DNA of 64,000 nt from Monodelphis domestica (taxonomy: Eukaryota > Chordata > Mammalia > Didelphimorphia > Didelphidae). Location of the stretch: the NCBI RefSeq assembly GCF_027887165.1, contig NC_077228.1:213691019-213755018 (forward strand), read 5' to 3'. Positions 1-12,721 of this stretch are shown here, piece after piece. How positions within the stretch are numbered: the first letter of the stretch is position 1; each line of letters opens with the position of its first letter. A program made the position numbers and the translations under genes. The notes under the pieces are model-generated. The model was not told the origin of the DNA. It saw only the letters and a program-made list of their open reading frames with translations, and ran no database searches.

Positions 1-2075
1 TGCAGTACTGGTAACAGTCTAGATATGATGCCTATGTCTGGGAAAGGTGGGAAGAGTGACTGGCATGGCTAAAGGTAGGATTCTCTTGACTTGATTTCCT
101 TATTATGATGTTTCCATTTGAACAGTAATGTTTCCTACCTGGTTAAATTCTGAGTCTGGTTTTGGATCCTGGAATTGGAAGTGGTATTTTGTATAAAGTT
201 TAACTGACTCTTAACCTGAATTCAAATACAGTTAAGGATGCTTTAACCTGGTATACCTATATTGAGTCATTCTGTGGCCTTAGACATGGGCCTGGAGAAA
301 CAGTTTTGATACTAATCATTCTCCTGCTGTTTCTTCTTATAGCAAATTCCTATTTTCAGGGCAGGAGAACAGTCTGGGTTTTTCATAGAAATACTGAATA
401 TATAACTTATTAGATTAATACTAGTACATCTGGTTTACTGTGATAAACTGCAAGTAAAAAAGATCTTGCTGTTTTGATCTGATTTGCAGTCATTCCATAG
501 CCTAAGCAAAAATTAAATTAGTACTTAAACTATCATATATATAAGATTAAGTCCCTGAAGAATCTCATTTTTCAGAAGACTATAAAGGAGCTTGTGAAAC
601 AAGAATGTAAATCTGTTCATTTGTGAGCTTAAAGTTCTCTTATGTTTCACAGGATAGAAGTTTCAGTATAATCAATTATCTTAGTGAAGAGTAACATAAA
701 CTTTCTTGTATTAAATTAATGGGAAATATGATTTTACTTAAGGTTATTATTTAAAACTGGGATGAGAATCTGAGTGTAAAATGTGTCCTGAAATACAAAC
801 TACTAAAGAGCAATCTTAAAGATGTTCCCATTATTTAAAAGGGTTTCTGAGTGCAGTCATCTATGCTTGTGTAATGTCTATGTCCATTTGAACATGGTTA
901 ATGATTGAACATGTTTTACTATAGACAACTTGTTTCATATAAGCTATTGTCTGTATACAATTTGGATCTTATCCCAGGTCTTTGTGACTTAAAGTTGAAT
1001 AAACATCTTTTATACTAATTTATTTGTATAACCCATCGATGAAAAGCATCTTCTTAAAATGAGTACTGCTAGCTATGTATTTATAATCAAGATTAGGTTT
1101 CTAAAGTATCCTCTCTGAAAGGATAATTTAGTTGGAAGGAAAAAATATTATGTAAGCAATGAAGTGAAAGAAACATATGCCAAATAATAAGTTCTAGAAA
1201 TTGGGTTGAGGATTTTACATATCAAATTGCATTGTTTTACAAATTGATAATTGTAAAAAAATAAGATAGAGACAGCAAGTGATAACTGAAATTCTCTGAA
1301 GTTTCCATGTGAACTAGGGATTCCTAAATTGATGTCTTCTAACAATTCTATTGTCTATAGGCTTAGAACAAGATCTGAACTAGTTTTCATCATATGATAT
1401 AGTTGTTGGGAAAAGCTCATGTAGGAGTGTGTATTAAATTGTATTGACAGATTTGGTAGAATTACCAGATGACTTGACACCAGAGAAGAAAATCCCCCTG
1501 AAAAAAGACCACTTCAGAGTCACCGGAAGAGAAAGATTAGGAAGGATGTCCAAGGGAAGATATTTCCAGTGACTAGAGAGAATATGGAACATCTGGGACT
1601 TGAGATGAAATGTGCTGGTTAACTGAACATTGATGTGGGTTACCAGTTTGCAGGGAGATTTAATGTTATTTGATACTGGTGAATATTATTGTATATTTTG
1701 GTTTTCTATTTCAAGGTATTGATGTTTATTAAGCTTCTTATTGACCAGGATGATATGTATGTCGCCCCTCTGAAATTGATACACGATGTATCCTCTAAAC
1801 ATCTTGATCTGTAGCATGCCTTAGTTTACATATAAAGCCTATTTAAGAAGACTTCTCCTTGGGGAAAACATATATGACTCACTCTAGGTCTGTTTAACTT
1901 TATGACTTTGATGGAAACATGGGATTATGATTGATTCACAGTACACTTATTTCCTGTTGTGAGTTTTAAGTCCTAGTTTATAGCTACTAGTGCTTACTCA
2001 AATTGATTAGAACAATGCAAGTTGGGGATAAGGGTAGATATAAAATTGAATGTGGTACTGAGCCATATATATTTT
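1..2075. other. AT-rich stretch without recognised genes
   Basis: No ORF, repeat family or splice-bounded coding block was recognised. AATAAA near 999, at the end of about 1 kb of transcript-like AT-rich sequence, leaves open a 3' UTR or retrocopy of an unknown gene. Confidence 0.5.
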
Positions 2076-2079
2076 ATTT

Positions 2080-2290
2080 TGTTGTTCAGTTGTTTCCATT
2101 TGTAGACTTAGTACCAAAATGGGGGATTATTATTTTTCTTTATTTTATTCCAGTAACAAATTTGTGCAAAGTTTCCCAAGGTTATATGACTCATATTGTC
2201 TCCTTCCCCTCTTCCCTTCCCACTATGGTAGTTGACAAGCAATTCCACTGGGGTTTACATGTAAAATGGGGGAATTATGAAAAAGTAAAT
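2080..2290 (-). mobile_element. L1 3' UTR fragment
   Basis: The + strand shows the reverse complement of a marsupial L1 3' UTR: cccaaggttatatgactcat, then a pyrimidine tract and ttgacaagcaattccactgg. The same order recurs at 13.97-14.07 kb and 36.6-36.7 kb. Confidence 0.65.
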
Positions 2291-2294
2291 TGAC

Positions 2295-4635
2295 TCAGTG
2301 ACCCATTATATTCCCAGCCCTGAGGATCTATCAGTCTTGAAAGACAGAAGAAGCTTCATTTAGGTTGCCAAGTAAGCAAGTGTTATTAATAAGCATTAAT
2401 CTGGAGGTTTATTACTAGATTTATAAGCATTTATTAGTAAAGAGAAAGAGAAAAATAGGTTTCAGCCTTTCTAATTTTAGGTAAAAATCTGATCCCCCAT
2501 TGTGGTCAGTGCTCTGAGTCAAGACCTGCAGAGATGCCTCAATGAGATAAAGGAGTAACACCAGAGAAAGTTAGTTCAAGTCTGATCTTGCTGCTCAAAC
2601 TGGCTTTTCAACCCTAAGTTCCTTCTATAGATCAGTGGCTTTCAACCATCATGCTCTCTGCCCCCCTGGTAACTTTGGGCCAGAAAGCAGGCTCTGATGT
2701 TGGCTGCACCTGGACGCTGGCTCTGTGACTCCTATGTTGAGTCTTTCCAAGATGGACTGAGTTAGAGGTCCCCTAAATATTTATGTCATACACAAGTCAC
2801 GTTCCCCCCTAAATGCCAAATCACATATTTGAGGAGGAACTGAGCTGCATGGGCATACTTCTTTCACTGATGGGAACCATTAAAATTTATCTATCTCATT
2901 ATGAAAATTTGTTACAAAATAATGGCCTATCCCGAAATCCAGGCTGATCTCCAGCAATCAGCCTGTCAATATGTGAATTTTTAATAAAATCCTTTAATTT
3001 TTCTTGGTCCTGAGTTTTGTCTCATTAATTAGGACAAAAGCCCAAAAGGAAATAATTTTCAATAAATTTCTTTCAACACCATTCTAGCTAGGTGCAAAAC
3101 TAGCTCTTCCACCTTTGAATCTGGTAACTCTCAGGTTGAAGCATTACAGGACCTTCTATAATATCACTAGCAGAGCTGAAACAATTTTATAACCATGTCA
3201 AATAGCAAGTCTTAAACATTTTATCAGATAAAACAAAGGAGAGAATTTTTTGAAGCTGTATTATAGTCTTGTGTGGAGAGAAAATAATTAATTTGTTCTT
3301 CACCTTAGACCCTATTTGGGAATGGAAAATTGCTTAGGGTTTCAAAATAAGACCTCAAGGATATTTTGTTATTGCCACAGACCCAGTGAGTTGAGAAGCC
3401 TCTTATCTCAGGAAAGCAAACCATTGGGATATCCTGCCTCCTTGTCTCCTCTGACCTTAGGAGTCAGAGGAGTCTCTCCTGAAGACATGACTATCCTTTC
3501 ATAACCTCCCCTACCTCTGGTGAAAGATCTGATGAAGCTTATGCTATGTAACTTGTTGCTTTCTAATTAGGTAGATTTTATGCCTAGATTGTGTAATGAA
3601 AGTAAAATATTAAATGGAATATTATTTTTTAAAAAGATTGTGGTCGCCATCTATAAAATTAATTCTCAAGTCATGGGTCTTTTAGTAGCTCTTAACAATT
3701 AAGTTTTAATCAAAATGAAGATAAAGTAAAAACAGGGAAATGTAGGAAGGAGACCAAAAATATCACCAAGGTAAATTATCCTGAGTTGAATCACAAAGCC
3801 TAAACCCACCTAGCCACCAAAGCCTGCCCTCAAGCACACAGGAGGCACCAGAGCTCCCACTCCTGCCCGTGTTCCACCAAAGCGCCAACCCAGAGAGAGC
3901 CTCCAAGTCCGACATCATACCTTTTTCTTTCTCTCCTCCTCCATCATGCAACGCATACAAAATGGGATGCAGGGTAGGATGAGATTGGGGAGGACAAGCC
4001 TGGGGAGTGGATTTTATCTACACAATTGTAATTCCAGTCCCCAGACCATGGGATATTGGACAGAGCAGGGTGGGGCTCTTGCTTGAGGAATCTATAAAAT
4101 GCTTAGATCTGCACCCATGCACTGGGCATTGCCATTACATTTGTGTCCCCTTACTCATGAGTAAGAGTAAAGTCTGCATCTTCTACTATCCACTCTCTGA
4201 CTCCAGGTTTATAATTATAATTTGGGTGGGTCGTTGTTTTATTTCATCCCACAGTCTTAATTAAATAAGAAACACTTAAAAATAGTTAACAGCTTTTAGA
4301 CAACTCTTTAACAACTGAGTTTATAATCTAATAATATACAAATTATAAGAGATTATTTCCTAATTTTATTGGTGTTACCAAGATTCCCAATATACTTAAA
4401 TTTAATTAACTTAATTTAATTCACACATATTTAATTTAACATTAACAGTATTAGGAAATACACATAAAGTTTCATCAATTTAAATTCACAGCTGTTATTG
4501 AAAGAATGATGGGCTAAATATTACAAACCACTGTTTTAAAAATCTCTTACTCAGGGGCCACCAGCTGCCCCTTTCCTGAATATTGTTGGTGGAGGAACTG
4601 AGTGGTTCTATTGAAAAACAGTGGGAAGGAGAAGT
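2295..4635. other. No gene recognised
   Basis: AT-rich sequence with only short chance frames on both strands. MIR-like residues may be present near 2600-2700 but are too diverged to call. Confidence 0.5.
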
Positions 4636-4639
4636 TAGG

Positions 4640-4816
4640 TGGCACCATGGATTGAGAGCCAGTCCTGGAGATGGGAGGTTCTGGGTTTAAATCTGGCCTC
4701 AGATGCTTCCTAGCTGTGTGGCCCTGGGCAAGTCACTTAACCCCCATTGCTTAGCTCTTACTGCTCTTCTGCCTTAAAACCAATATATAATATTGAGTCT
4801 AAGACAGGTAAAAAAA
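4640..4816 (+). mobile_element. CORE-SINE, plus strand
   Basis: It has the tRNA-related head (gattgagagccag, gggtttaaatctgg), the MIR-type core (agctgtgtggccctgggcaa) and the family tail (tctgccttaaaaccaatata) ending in A9. Confidence 0.9.
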
Positions 4817-4822
4817 AATTTT

Positions 4823-5018
4823 TTAAACCCTTACCCTCCGTCTTGGAGTCAATACTGTGTATTGGCTCCAAGGCAGAAGAGTGGTAAGGGCTAGGCAATG
4901 GGGGTTAAGTGACTTGCCCAGGGTCACACAGCTGGGAAGTGTCTGAGGCCAGATTTGAACCTAGGACCTCCCATCTCTAGGCCTGGCTCTCAATCCACTG
5001 AGTTACCCAGCTGCCCCC
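4823..5018 (-). mobile_element. CORE-SINE, minus strand, tail to tail with the previous copy
   Basis: Full-length: the + strand reads aaacccttaccctccgtctt at the tail through gcccagggtcacacagctgg to the head complement cacccagctgccccc-like end at 5018. With the copy at 4640 it forms an inverted pair separated by a few bases. Confidence 0.92.
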
Positions 5019-5152
5019 AAATTTTTAAATAAATAAAATCTCTTACTCTAAGATTTTTTTTGTGGAAAACTGATTTTGGGTTCAGGTGGAAAGCTCTAAG
5101 GAGTTCCATCAATTGCTGATGGGACATGGCCCCTTATTAGTCTTTGGACACC

Positions 5153-5341
5153 CTACCAACTTTTATTTCTCTTTTCATTTCTGGGGCCCCTTTTTTTCTT
5201 TCTACAATTTTGGGCCACATGACCATTTTTCCCACAGGAAAAGCACTTACTTGGATCTTGAAAAGTAGATCTTGCCTGACATATTACCTGTATCAGGGCA
5301 TCTGTGACAACGGGTAAGAAGGCTATTATGATTAAAATCAT
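5153..5341 (-). pseudogene. Retroviral Gag nucleocapsid zinc-knuckle fragment
   Basis: The minus-strand frame contains one CX2CX4HX4C zinc knuckle (CFSCGKNGHVAQNC) followed by a basic tail (RKKKRGPRNEKR), the layout of retroviral nucleocapsid. A stop follows soon after and no second knuckle or protease is visible. It lies on the same strand as the protease/RT relic at 8.8-9.5 kb, but downstream of it in that direction, so it is not the Gag of a simple provirus with that relic. A cellular zinc-knuckle retrocopy is the less likely alternative. Confidence 0.55.
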
Positions 5342-5344
5342 TTT

Positions 5345-8300
5345 AAAAGATTTAATTTTTGAGTAAGAATATCAATTTATTGTTTATGCCAGCATCACTC
5401 AAAAAAACAAAGGTCTGTGTAATTAGAAATAGATTACCCTAAAAACTATGATTCCCAGGAGTCCACTGTCTTCCTGTTGTTACATGCTGACATAGACAGG
5501 AGATAAATTGGGTGGTGTTCCTGGTCTCACTCTCTTTCCTTCCTATAGGGGCTTGCAGCTCTGAACACAGGCCTTTTGAACAGGTAGATTATTTTGGGGC
5601 ATATGATTTTATTTTGTTACCTTTATATTCCTTTACTTCTAGTGATTATTAATAAATTTTATAAAATATATTTGAAGTTATTGTATATTAATTTTAATTT
5701 TTACATTGATGACAACTACTGAAGTTGGAGAAAAAACTCAATTTTTTAAAGATAGCCTAGATAAATTTTGCAAAGCTGTGTTTCTCTCCTGTCATTTCTG
5801 GTGCCCTGCTCCTGCTGGGTTCCCCCCCCCACACCATTTTTCCCAGCTTTAGTTTGAGTGACTTAGCCAGGGGCTCTTGGCGGAGAAGGGATAAGCTGAT
5901 TCTCCAGCCAATCCTTTTTGCTGCTGATCCAGACTCTGCTACTAACTCCCAGCCACCTGCTTGCTGCTTCTGTTCCTGATCCTTCTGCTGCTGCTGTTGC
6001 TGTTGCCACATATTTAGAAACACCTTTTTTTTTCCCTGTGGAAGGTGAAGTATAAATCCCTTCTCCCCTCCCCTCAGTGGGTTTTCAAGCCAGCCCAAGA
6101 TGTTTTTTCAGCAGGGGAATGCACCCACCCCTACCCCAGTTTGGCTAACCCAGATAGGCTTCCATTCTCTGCCTGTGGAGGAAGAGGACTGAAGTAGCAT
6201 GTAGCCCCTGGCATTTTGCCCCTAAGGGGAAGGGGAAGGAAGTTTACTCTTCTAAACAGGAAGTAGAATTGCAAGCATGGCTCACTCTATAAAAGAGCAG
6301 TACATTACCTATTTCAAACAGATCCCAATTTTAGCATGTTTTTTCTTCCAACCATTCCTGAGTGCACGAATCCTTACAATTCACTTGCCTGAGAGATTCA
6401 GGGGAGAAATTCATCTTCCTACAACCCCTTGCCATTTGGGCCTGCCCAGTCTCTAAAATATATCCAATTTGGGATTCCTCCACACTATGTTCAGCAAGGA
6501 ATTCTCTCTCACTATGGGAGATCCCAGAGATGTAACAAAAGAAATCTAAATGGATAGGGAAATAACTTTAAAGAGTCTGGAGGTGAAATCTTTAAGCCTT
6601 TTCAGAATCCATTGTTTTATGGAAGTCTCTGTATTGGAACTGGAAAAAGGACTTTTGAATTCAGTGCTTGTATCCTGCCATGCTTATTGTATTCTGCTGA
6701 TTATTTGCTTTAAGATTTAATTTTATTTTTAAGTTCATACATTAATCTTACTAATATTCTGTTATATGGAATTATTTTAATCTACTGTGTTTTGGCTATT
6801 AGAGATATTCTGTTACATTATCTTTATTTGTACCTTTCCCCTATAACTGTATTTTAACAAAATATCAAAAAATAAGCCCCATAGTCATCTTGCAAAAACC
6901 CTCTTTTGTGGCAAAAACCATAGGTCCTTAGGGATACTGAGGTTGTCACCAAATCCATCGAAGCCACATGTTGCTTATATAGCCTTTTCTTCCATTTTGC
7001 CTTTGTTAATTGTCACATAGACGATGGATGAACTCCATCAACCTTGTATATAACCTTTGGAGAATTTAATGAGCTAAATATCTCAAATTGATTTTTAAGG
7101 AGTTTCAGACATGATTTTTAAATATTTTTCAATAGCTCTGACTAATCATTTGCCTGCCTCTGAGTTATTTGTAACAAGAAATAATGGGTCCATTTAGTAG
7201 CTGAAGTGAAGTGCAATTATAATCCCTACCTCCACATTTATAAAAATGGAATGGGTGAAACATATAACAGTCTCATACCAGAGGAGCTGGAAAGTTGTTC
7301 CTAGGGTGTGGTACCCCTGGATAATTCCCAAGAGGGAGCATCTCCCATTTGTAGCTCTTTAGCTTACTCTACCCTTCCACCAGAATGAACTAGATTCTTG
7401 GTGACCTTTTAGACCCAAAAAGGTTTTCATCAATAGTACAGAGGGGTTTTTGTTTGTTTGCTTTTTCTGGGCTCCTCTGCCACATTTTGGAATGATGGCA
7501 GTAATAGACTTTGTTAAAAGTATCTAAGCCAAGGTGGAAAGATTTGCTACACCTGAAAAACTTATGACAAGTATCCATTAGCTTCTAAGGTTTTTTTTTA
7601 ATGTCACCCAGAAGACTCATGTGAATCCTATATGATAGTGAGTTTGTTTGCTATTGTCATTAACTGGGCTATTGTGAATTTTGAGATTTTGGTATTTCTT
7701 TGAAAGTGCATTCTACTGTACTACTGTTTTATAAAGCTGTTACTTTGTAAAAAAAAAAAATCATTTGCACTCATTGTGGATCATGACCAGGTTAAAAAAA
7801 GGAAATGGATCTCATTTTGAGTTGAGAAACATTTGTATCCTACCTTTCCTTGGCTGACACAGTGTGTCACTGATTATAAGCTATATATTTTTAATTTTTA
7901 AATTTTTTTATCATTGTTTTCCCTTGTATGTGCAATAGAGTATTTGATTTTTCTTTTTTCTCTCATTTTCTGTACTTTAAGCATGTTACCAATATTAATC
8001 TTTTTTGATTTTGCAGTAATATAAGTTTAAAATATATATTTACTTTAATATTAATGCATACCCAAATGCTTTAGACTATGGAAACCTGCCACTTATTGAT
8101 AAATGTTATGGGACTGTGATTAATGATTGTGTCTGATTCCAGGAGAAGGGAATACAAAAAGAGCCACTGCACAATGCCAAAGAAGCACAAAGCTAACCTG
8201 TATAGTGCCAATTGAGCACAAGGTCAAAGAGACCAACCAATCCCAATGGGATTGATGAAATTTTGAGCTAAGACAAGGGGACTTTAACTTGTTTGGGGTT

Positions 8301-8815
8301 CAAGGTTGCAGCTGTTTTGACATATGTCAGAGGCAGGTCTTCCCCCATTCCACATTCTATCAAGTATCTTATTTTGGCTGCCATCCTGGCTCCAGTATTC
8401 CTGAGAGAAAAGGTAAAATCAGACCGTGGAATGCTGTTTCCCAATTTGCTGCTGAAATCTAGTCCCTTTTCTGTCTTTCATAGTGTGGCAAACTTTCTGT
8501 AGTCCTGGCTCCTGATTGGGTAAATTTGAAGGTGAAAGAGCTGGTCACAGGAAGTTCTTGCTATTTTTAAAGACCATTCCTTTTGTCACTTTCTGTGCCT
8601 TTCACTTTATGTGGACAAATAGCAGCTATAGCTTTGCTTAGAACTGCTTAGGGGGCAGTCAATAGATTCTGATTCATCACTCACTATAGCACATGTGGGT
8701 CATGGACCTCCCCATACTTAAGGATAAATGGGGTGATTAAATCTAAAAATGGGCAGGAGAGAGTTAATCCCAACTTCACACCATTGATAACCTGTTGAAC
8801 AACAGGTTTAGGTTT
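5345..8815. other. No gene recognised
   Basis: AT-rich. A short CTG/TTG stretch at about 5985-6004 gives a Gln-rich minus-strand frame that has no other support as a gene. Confidence 0.5.
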
Positions 8816-9455
8816 AGGTATCCTGGGTATAGGACAGCAAAGGTATATTACCTACTCTGCCAAGTGAAAGCAGATTGGTACTGGTCCTTGACTCTGAGAG
8901 ACACTGAAAAGAATGTTTTTACTAAGTTCACTACTACATACTGTTCTCCTTGAATTTGTGGCCATCCTCTCACTAATGGTGATCACATGGAAGATGTCAG
9001 GGGCATCCAAGGCTTTGGGTCATTCAGTTCCCTATAGTCAATAGTCTCATGCCAGCTGCATGTAATGAATGGTAGATGGTGGTTAGTAGGATCCCTACTT
9101 GCTCTAATTCTTGTATTAGGACAAGGATGTTCCCTGTCCCCTTGGTATTGTTATTCTCTGACTTGAATGATTCAATCAGATTGGGGGAATACTTAAATTA
9201 TGAAACTAGTAACCGTCAGTGACCACACTGATATCAGGCCATTCTTGGAATGGGGTTGGGATGGTCAAATGTGATAGTAAATCAATCCCTACAATACTAT
9301 GCCAATCCAGTGTATTTGGACCAAAAGCACTCACAGTAAGAGTGGCTACAGTTTGAGTACCTCAGATAGGGGGTTCATCAACAAACCTATGGAATGGAAT
9401 CCTCTGTCCTCTCCTAGAACCCTTCTCACTTGTGCTCTTGTATCAAGAAATTCCA
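8816..9455 (-). pseudogene. Endogenous retrovirus protease/reverse transcriptase relic
   Basis: Minus-strand translation shows a retroviral protease active-site block reading LDTRAQ near 9433-9452 (family motif DTGA, Gly replaced) and the protease tail IVGIDLLSHL near 9266-9297. Downstream comes the start of RT (QELEQVGIL, about 9090-9113), the DYRELN block (about 9027-9044, in another frame) and FFSVS...AFTWQSR then YTFAVL around 8830-8910, which are conserved gammaretrovirus-like RT segments. Frameshifts and in-frame stops separate the pieces, so it is long dead. No flanking LTRs were identified. Confidence 0.72.
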
Positions 9456-10137
9456 TCACAAAGAATCACTACTCTAGGCCACTGAATTTTAATAGGATTG
9501 TAGGGGTTAATGATCTCAAGGGAATGAAGACCCTGGAGAAGCCCCCCCCCCCATCCCTCATCTAAAGTCTTGGGAAAGTATCAAGTCTTAACTTGGAAGA
9601 TTCTAGGGAAGACACTAAGGGGATGACTGGATCTGGGCTCATGTCCAGCACTAGGACAGTAGTGATGCTCTCAGCTCACTTCCCAATTTGATTACCAGAC
9701 AATTTGCTTTGCCTACTCACCATCTTGGGGATTGATGTCCCAGAGGTTATAAATGTATTCTCTTGCTCTTTACTTAGTTCTTGGCAGGCCATCCTATGTC
9801 CCTATGAGTCACAGAAAGTTTGGAATTCCATCTCTGTCTTGTAGAAGAACCCTTTGATCTGATAGCCCATCTTAATGGATTTGAAGGGTTGGCCAAGCCT
9901 GATTTGATTGGGGTGTTCCCCTTCTTTTATTGGGCAAGATTTTCCCTGAATTTTTCCTTCTTCCTTTCACCATTTTTTGAGGGTCAGGTCATGCCCACTT
10001 CCCTCACTGGATCCTGGTTGAGAGGACAGAGTAGCATAAAGGCCAGCACTTTGTTTTCCAATTTTGATATGAGCAGGCCACAGGGTTTTTTGTTTTGTTT
10101 TGTTTTACTTTTAGCTAATATGTATTTATTTATTTTA

Positions 10138-10325
10138 TTTTTTAAAACCCTCACCTTCCATCTTAGAATCAATACTATGTATTGGTTCTAAAGCAGAAGA
10201 GCAGTAAGGGCTAGGCAATGGGGGTTAAGTGACTTACCCAGGCTCACATAGGTTAGAAATATCTGAGGCCAAATTTGAACCCTTATCTCTGGGCCTGGCT
10301 CTCAATATTTTCAGCCACCTAACTG
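10138..10325 (-). mobile_element. CORE-SINE, minus strand, diverged
   Basis: Tail complement aaaccctcaccttccatctt and core complement aagtgacttacccaggctca; the head is degraded near 10320. A MIR-like segment follows (10340-10480). Confidence 0.85.
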
Positions 10326-10339
10326 GTTTTTCAGCTAAC

Positions 10340-10490
10340 TTTTGTAGAGGGCTTTAAGGTTTGAAAAGTGCTTTATAAATATTCATTTGATCTTCATAAC
10401 AACCCTGGGAGATAGATTTTATCATTATCTCCATTTTATAGAGTTCTGCCTCAGGAAACTGAGATAGAGAGGAATTTAGTGACTTTGAAG
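10340..10490 (-). mobile_element. MIR-like SINE fragment
   Basis: aaaagtgctttataaatatt, tcataacaaccctgggagat and ctcaggaaactgagatagag are the typical MIR-family block in this order. Confidence 0.6.
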
Positions 10491-10571
10491 GCAGAAACTG
10501 TCTTTTGCCTCTTTTTATATGCCCAACACTTAGCTTAGTGCTTGGCATATAGTAGGCACTTTAAAAATGTT

Positions 10572-11777
10572 GGGTTGCCAGAAATTTAATTTATTCCAAA
10601 TAGATTTATTTACAATTTATGTATGCCAACAAATCCTTCCCTGTTCCAGGTGGTATTTGGTTTAAGAATTATTGAAAGCCAAATTTCCCCTTTCTAGTTG
10701 CTGCCTCAGGTAGGTAGGTATATTTGCTTTCTCCTAGCCAGGATGCTCCTCATCCCATTTTCTACAGTTTATCCCAGAGGTAACATAAGCAAGTAACATA
10801 TACTTTCACAGCTTAGAACAGAGGGCAACTAGAAGAAGACTATTCACACTTTCAAGGGGGTGAGGAGCCACAATAGCTTGGGCCTCTGAACTGTCTGCCC
10901 AGTGTCATTGTGGAAATGTGAGGAAGCCTTGCTCAGGTGATAATCCATTCTCTGGATTTATCCATCTTTGCCACTCTGTTCACTCTTGGATCTGTGAAGA
11001 TTAAATTTAACTCTCCCCTGATTGTGAAAATGAATTTAACTCTCCCCTGGTTGTGAAGATTAAATTGTAACCCCTGCCTATTTTTAGATTTAATCACCAA
11101 AGGTATAAACACCCTACTTAAAAGTTGAGTGGAGAGATCTGCTGATTTGGGGATTTAATCACCAAAGGTGTAAACACCCCATTCACACTTGAGTGGGGGA
11201 GGTTTGAGACCCATGTGTGCAATAGTGGGTGACAAATCAGCATTAAACTGACTGCCCCATGGCAGTCCTAATGCAAAGCTTCTACTGTGATTAGTAGATG
11301 TAAATTTAGGGGAAGGCACAGGAAGTGATGCAAAAGAAAGTGTCTTTAAAAGGGAGTAACAACTTCCTGAGTACAGTTTTTACTTGGAGTTCTGAATTCA
11401 AGTGGCGACTGGAGAAGAATATGCTGACTGGACCTGAGACCCTGTTCCTGGTGAGGCTGTTCTTAAATCTCTTTCTTTTGGACTGACAGGTGGTAAGTGA
11501 AAAGGCTGACTCCTTTCCTGAATATTTTCTGAAGAAACTAACCTTGGGAGAGACCTGCCTCTTGAGAGAGTTTTCCCCAGGTCTTCAGCTTTGCTGAGGA
11601 TGGTTGAAACTAACTCTCCCTGACCAGGTTGAGCCAGGGGCTGGGAGTAAATTACTTAGTACTTGGGCTAAATATCTTACCCTATCCTCTCTCTGGTTTT
11701 CTAACTTCACTCTTTCTATATTTTGTAAATAAATTGTAAATAAATCTATTTAGAATAAATTAAATTTCTGGCAACCC
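10572..11777. mobile_element. 1.2-kb element bounded by 49-bp inverted repeats
   Basis: 10572-10620 (starts GGGTTGCCAGAAATTTAATT) and 11729-11777 are reverse complements with one mismatch in 49 positions. The right two thirds (from about 10990) look LTR-like: short direct repeats, a TTTAAAAG box near 11343 and clustered AATAAA near the end. The interior of the left third does not match the right, so this is not a full palindrome. The terminal 11 bp recur at about 20864 beside similar LTR-like sequence. No transposase was seen and flanks give no clear target duplication. Options: a non-autonomous TIR element, or two LTR ends in opposite orientation. Confidence 0.6.
10995..11230 (+). repeat. 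Short direct repeats inside the inverted-repeat element
   Basis: TTTAACTCTCCCCTG occurs at about 11007 and 11036, with a third diverged unit after. A second pair, GATTTAATCACCAAAGG, starts near 11088 and 11153 (65-bp period), each followed by T(A/G)AACACCC. This is the enhancer-like repeat pattern often seen in LTR U3 regions. Confidence 0.7.
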
Positions 11778-12721
11778 TATTTTAAATATGATCCAGTCAA
11801 ATCTTTTTTTATAATAATTACCCCTTACCCCCCCCTTACAGGCCCCATCCCTGGTAGATTAACCTAACCTTGTTCCTGCTGTCTATGTATGTTTCTGCTC
11901 AGAAGTGGACCTCGTATGAAAGGGAACTTTGAGAAGTTCCCAGGAGGTGAGTCTTTTTTGCCTGAATTTCTTCTGATGTCCACTCATCTCTCTTCCTGGA
12001 ATCAGGAGAGCAAGCAGGGCTTGCAGGTCCAGGCTCTCTCCTTCTTCCTGGGACTGTCTCTTTGACTCACATCCTTGGGTACCAGACTCTGCTTCTCTTT
12101 TCACCTCCTCCAAACCCCAGTGTCTGAGGCCCAAGTAGCAGTCCCTCCCTTATACCTGCCTCCTGCTCCATTTTAGATGCCTTTATCTTCCCTCTACTAG
12201 GCCCCACTCTCCCTGGAGATTTCAGTATTAGCTTGGTAATGGACCTGGGACCCCTCTTCCTGGGTAGCTCTTTCCCTGATCCTTACCTGGTGACACCCAT
12301 GATTCTCTCCCCAAATCCAATTAGAGCAGATGTCCTCTTAGAAGATTTAGAGACTAAGGCAAGGAGAAGGGTCTCAAGGATCCTAGAGTCCAGCCAAGAG
12401 ACAGTGAAAGAAACCAGTAATCCTGGACATGCAGGAGTCAGGGAGGAGAGAATGCTGATGTATGAGCTGGAAGAAATCTTAGACACTCTTCTTTGTGGAA
12501 GTAAGGAGGGTACTGGGCTTCTGGGACCATACAAAGGGCAACTGGTATGAATCCAAGTAGGCAAGCATATATATGAATGGGCTATTATAGCTGTAAATAC
12601 ATATGACTCAATGTGCTAAATATATAAAGTCTGTGTAGAAATAAATAATAGTGGCATGTGATGTGAGTATATTCTATTCCCATTACACCTATTTGGACTT
12701 CTTTAACTCCAATGTGGTTGA

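Noticed and set aside
1434-1630. Lys/Arg-rich reading (PEKRPLQSHRKRKIRKDV) that looked like part of a processed gene
   Set aside because: It could not be tied to any protein, has an early stop, and both ends dissolve into AT-rich sequence.
5757-6098. Gln-rich minus-strand frame (QQQQQQQ then KDQEQKQQ)
   Set aside because: Caused by a short CTG/TTG stretch; no homology, splice or promoter support.
12233-12550. 105-residue plus-strand frame
   Set aside because: No family recognised and an overlapping open frame on the other strand; likely chance.
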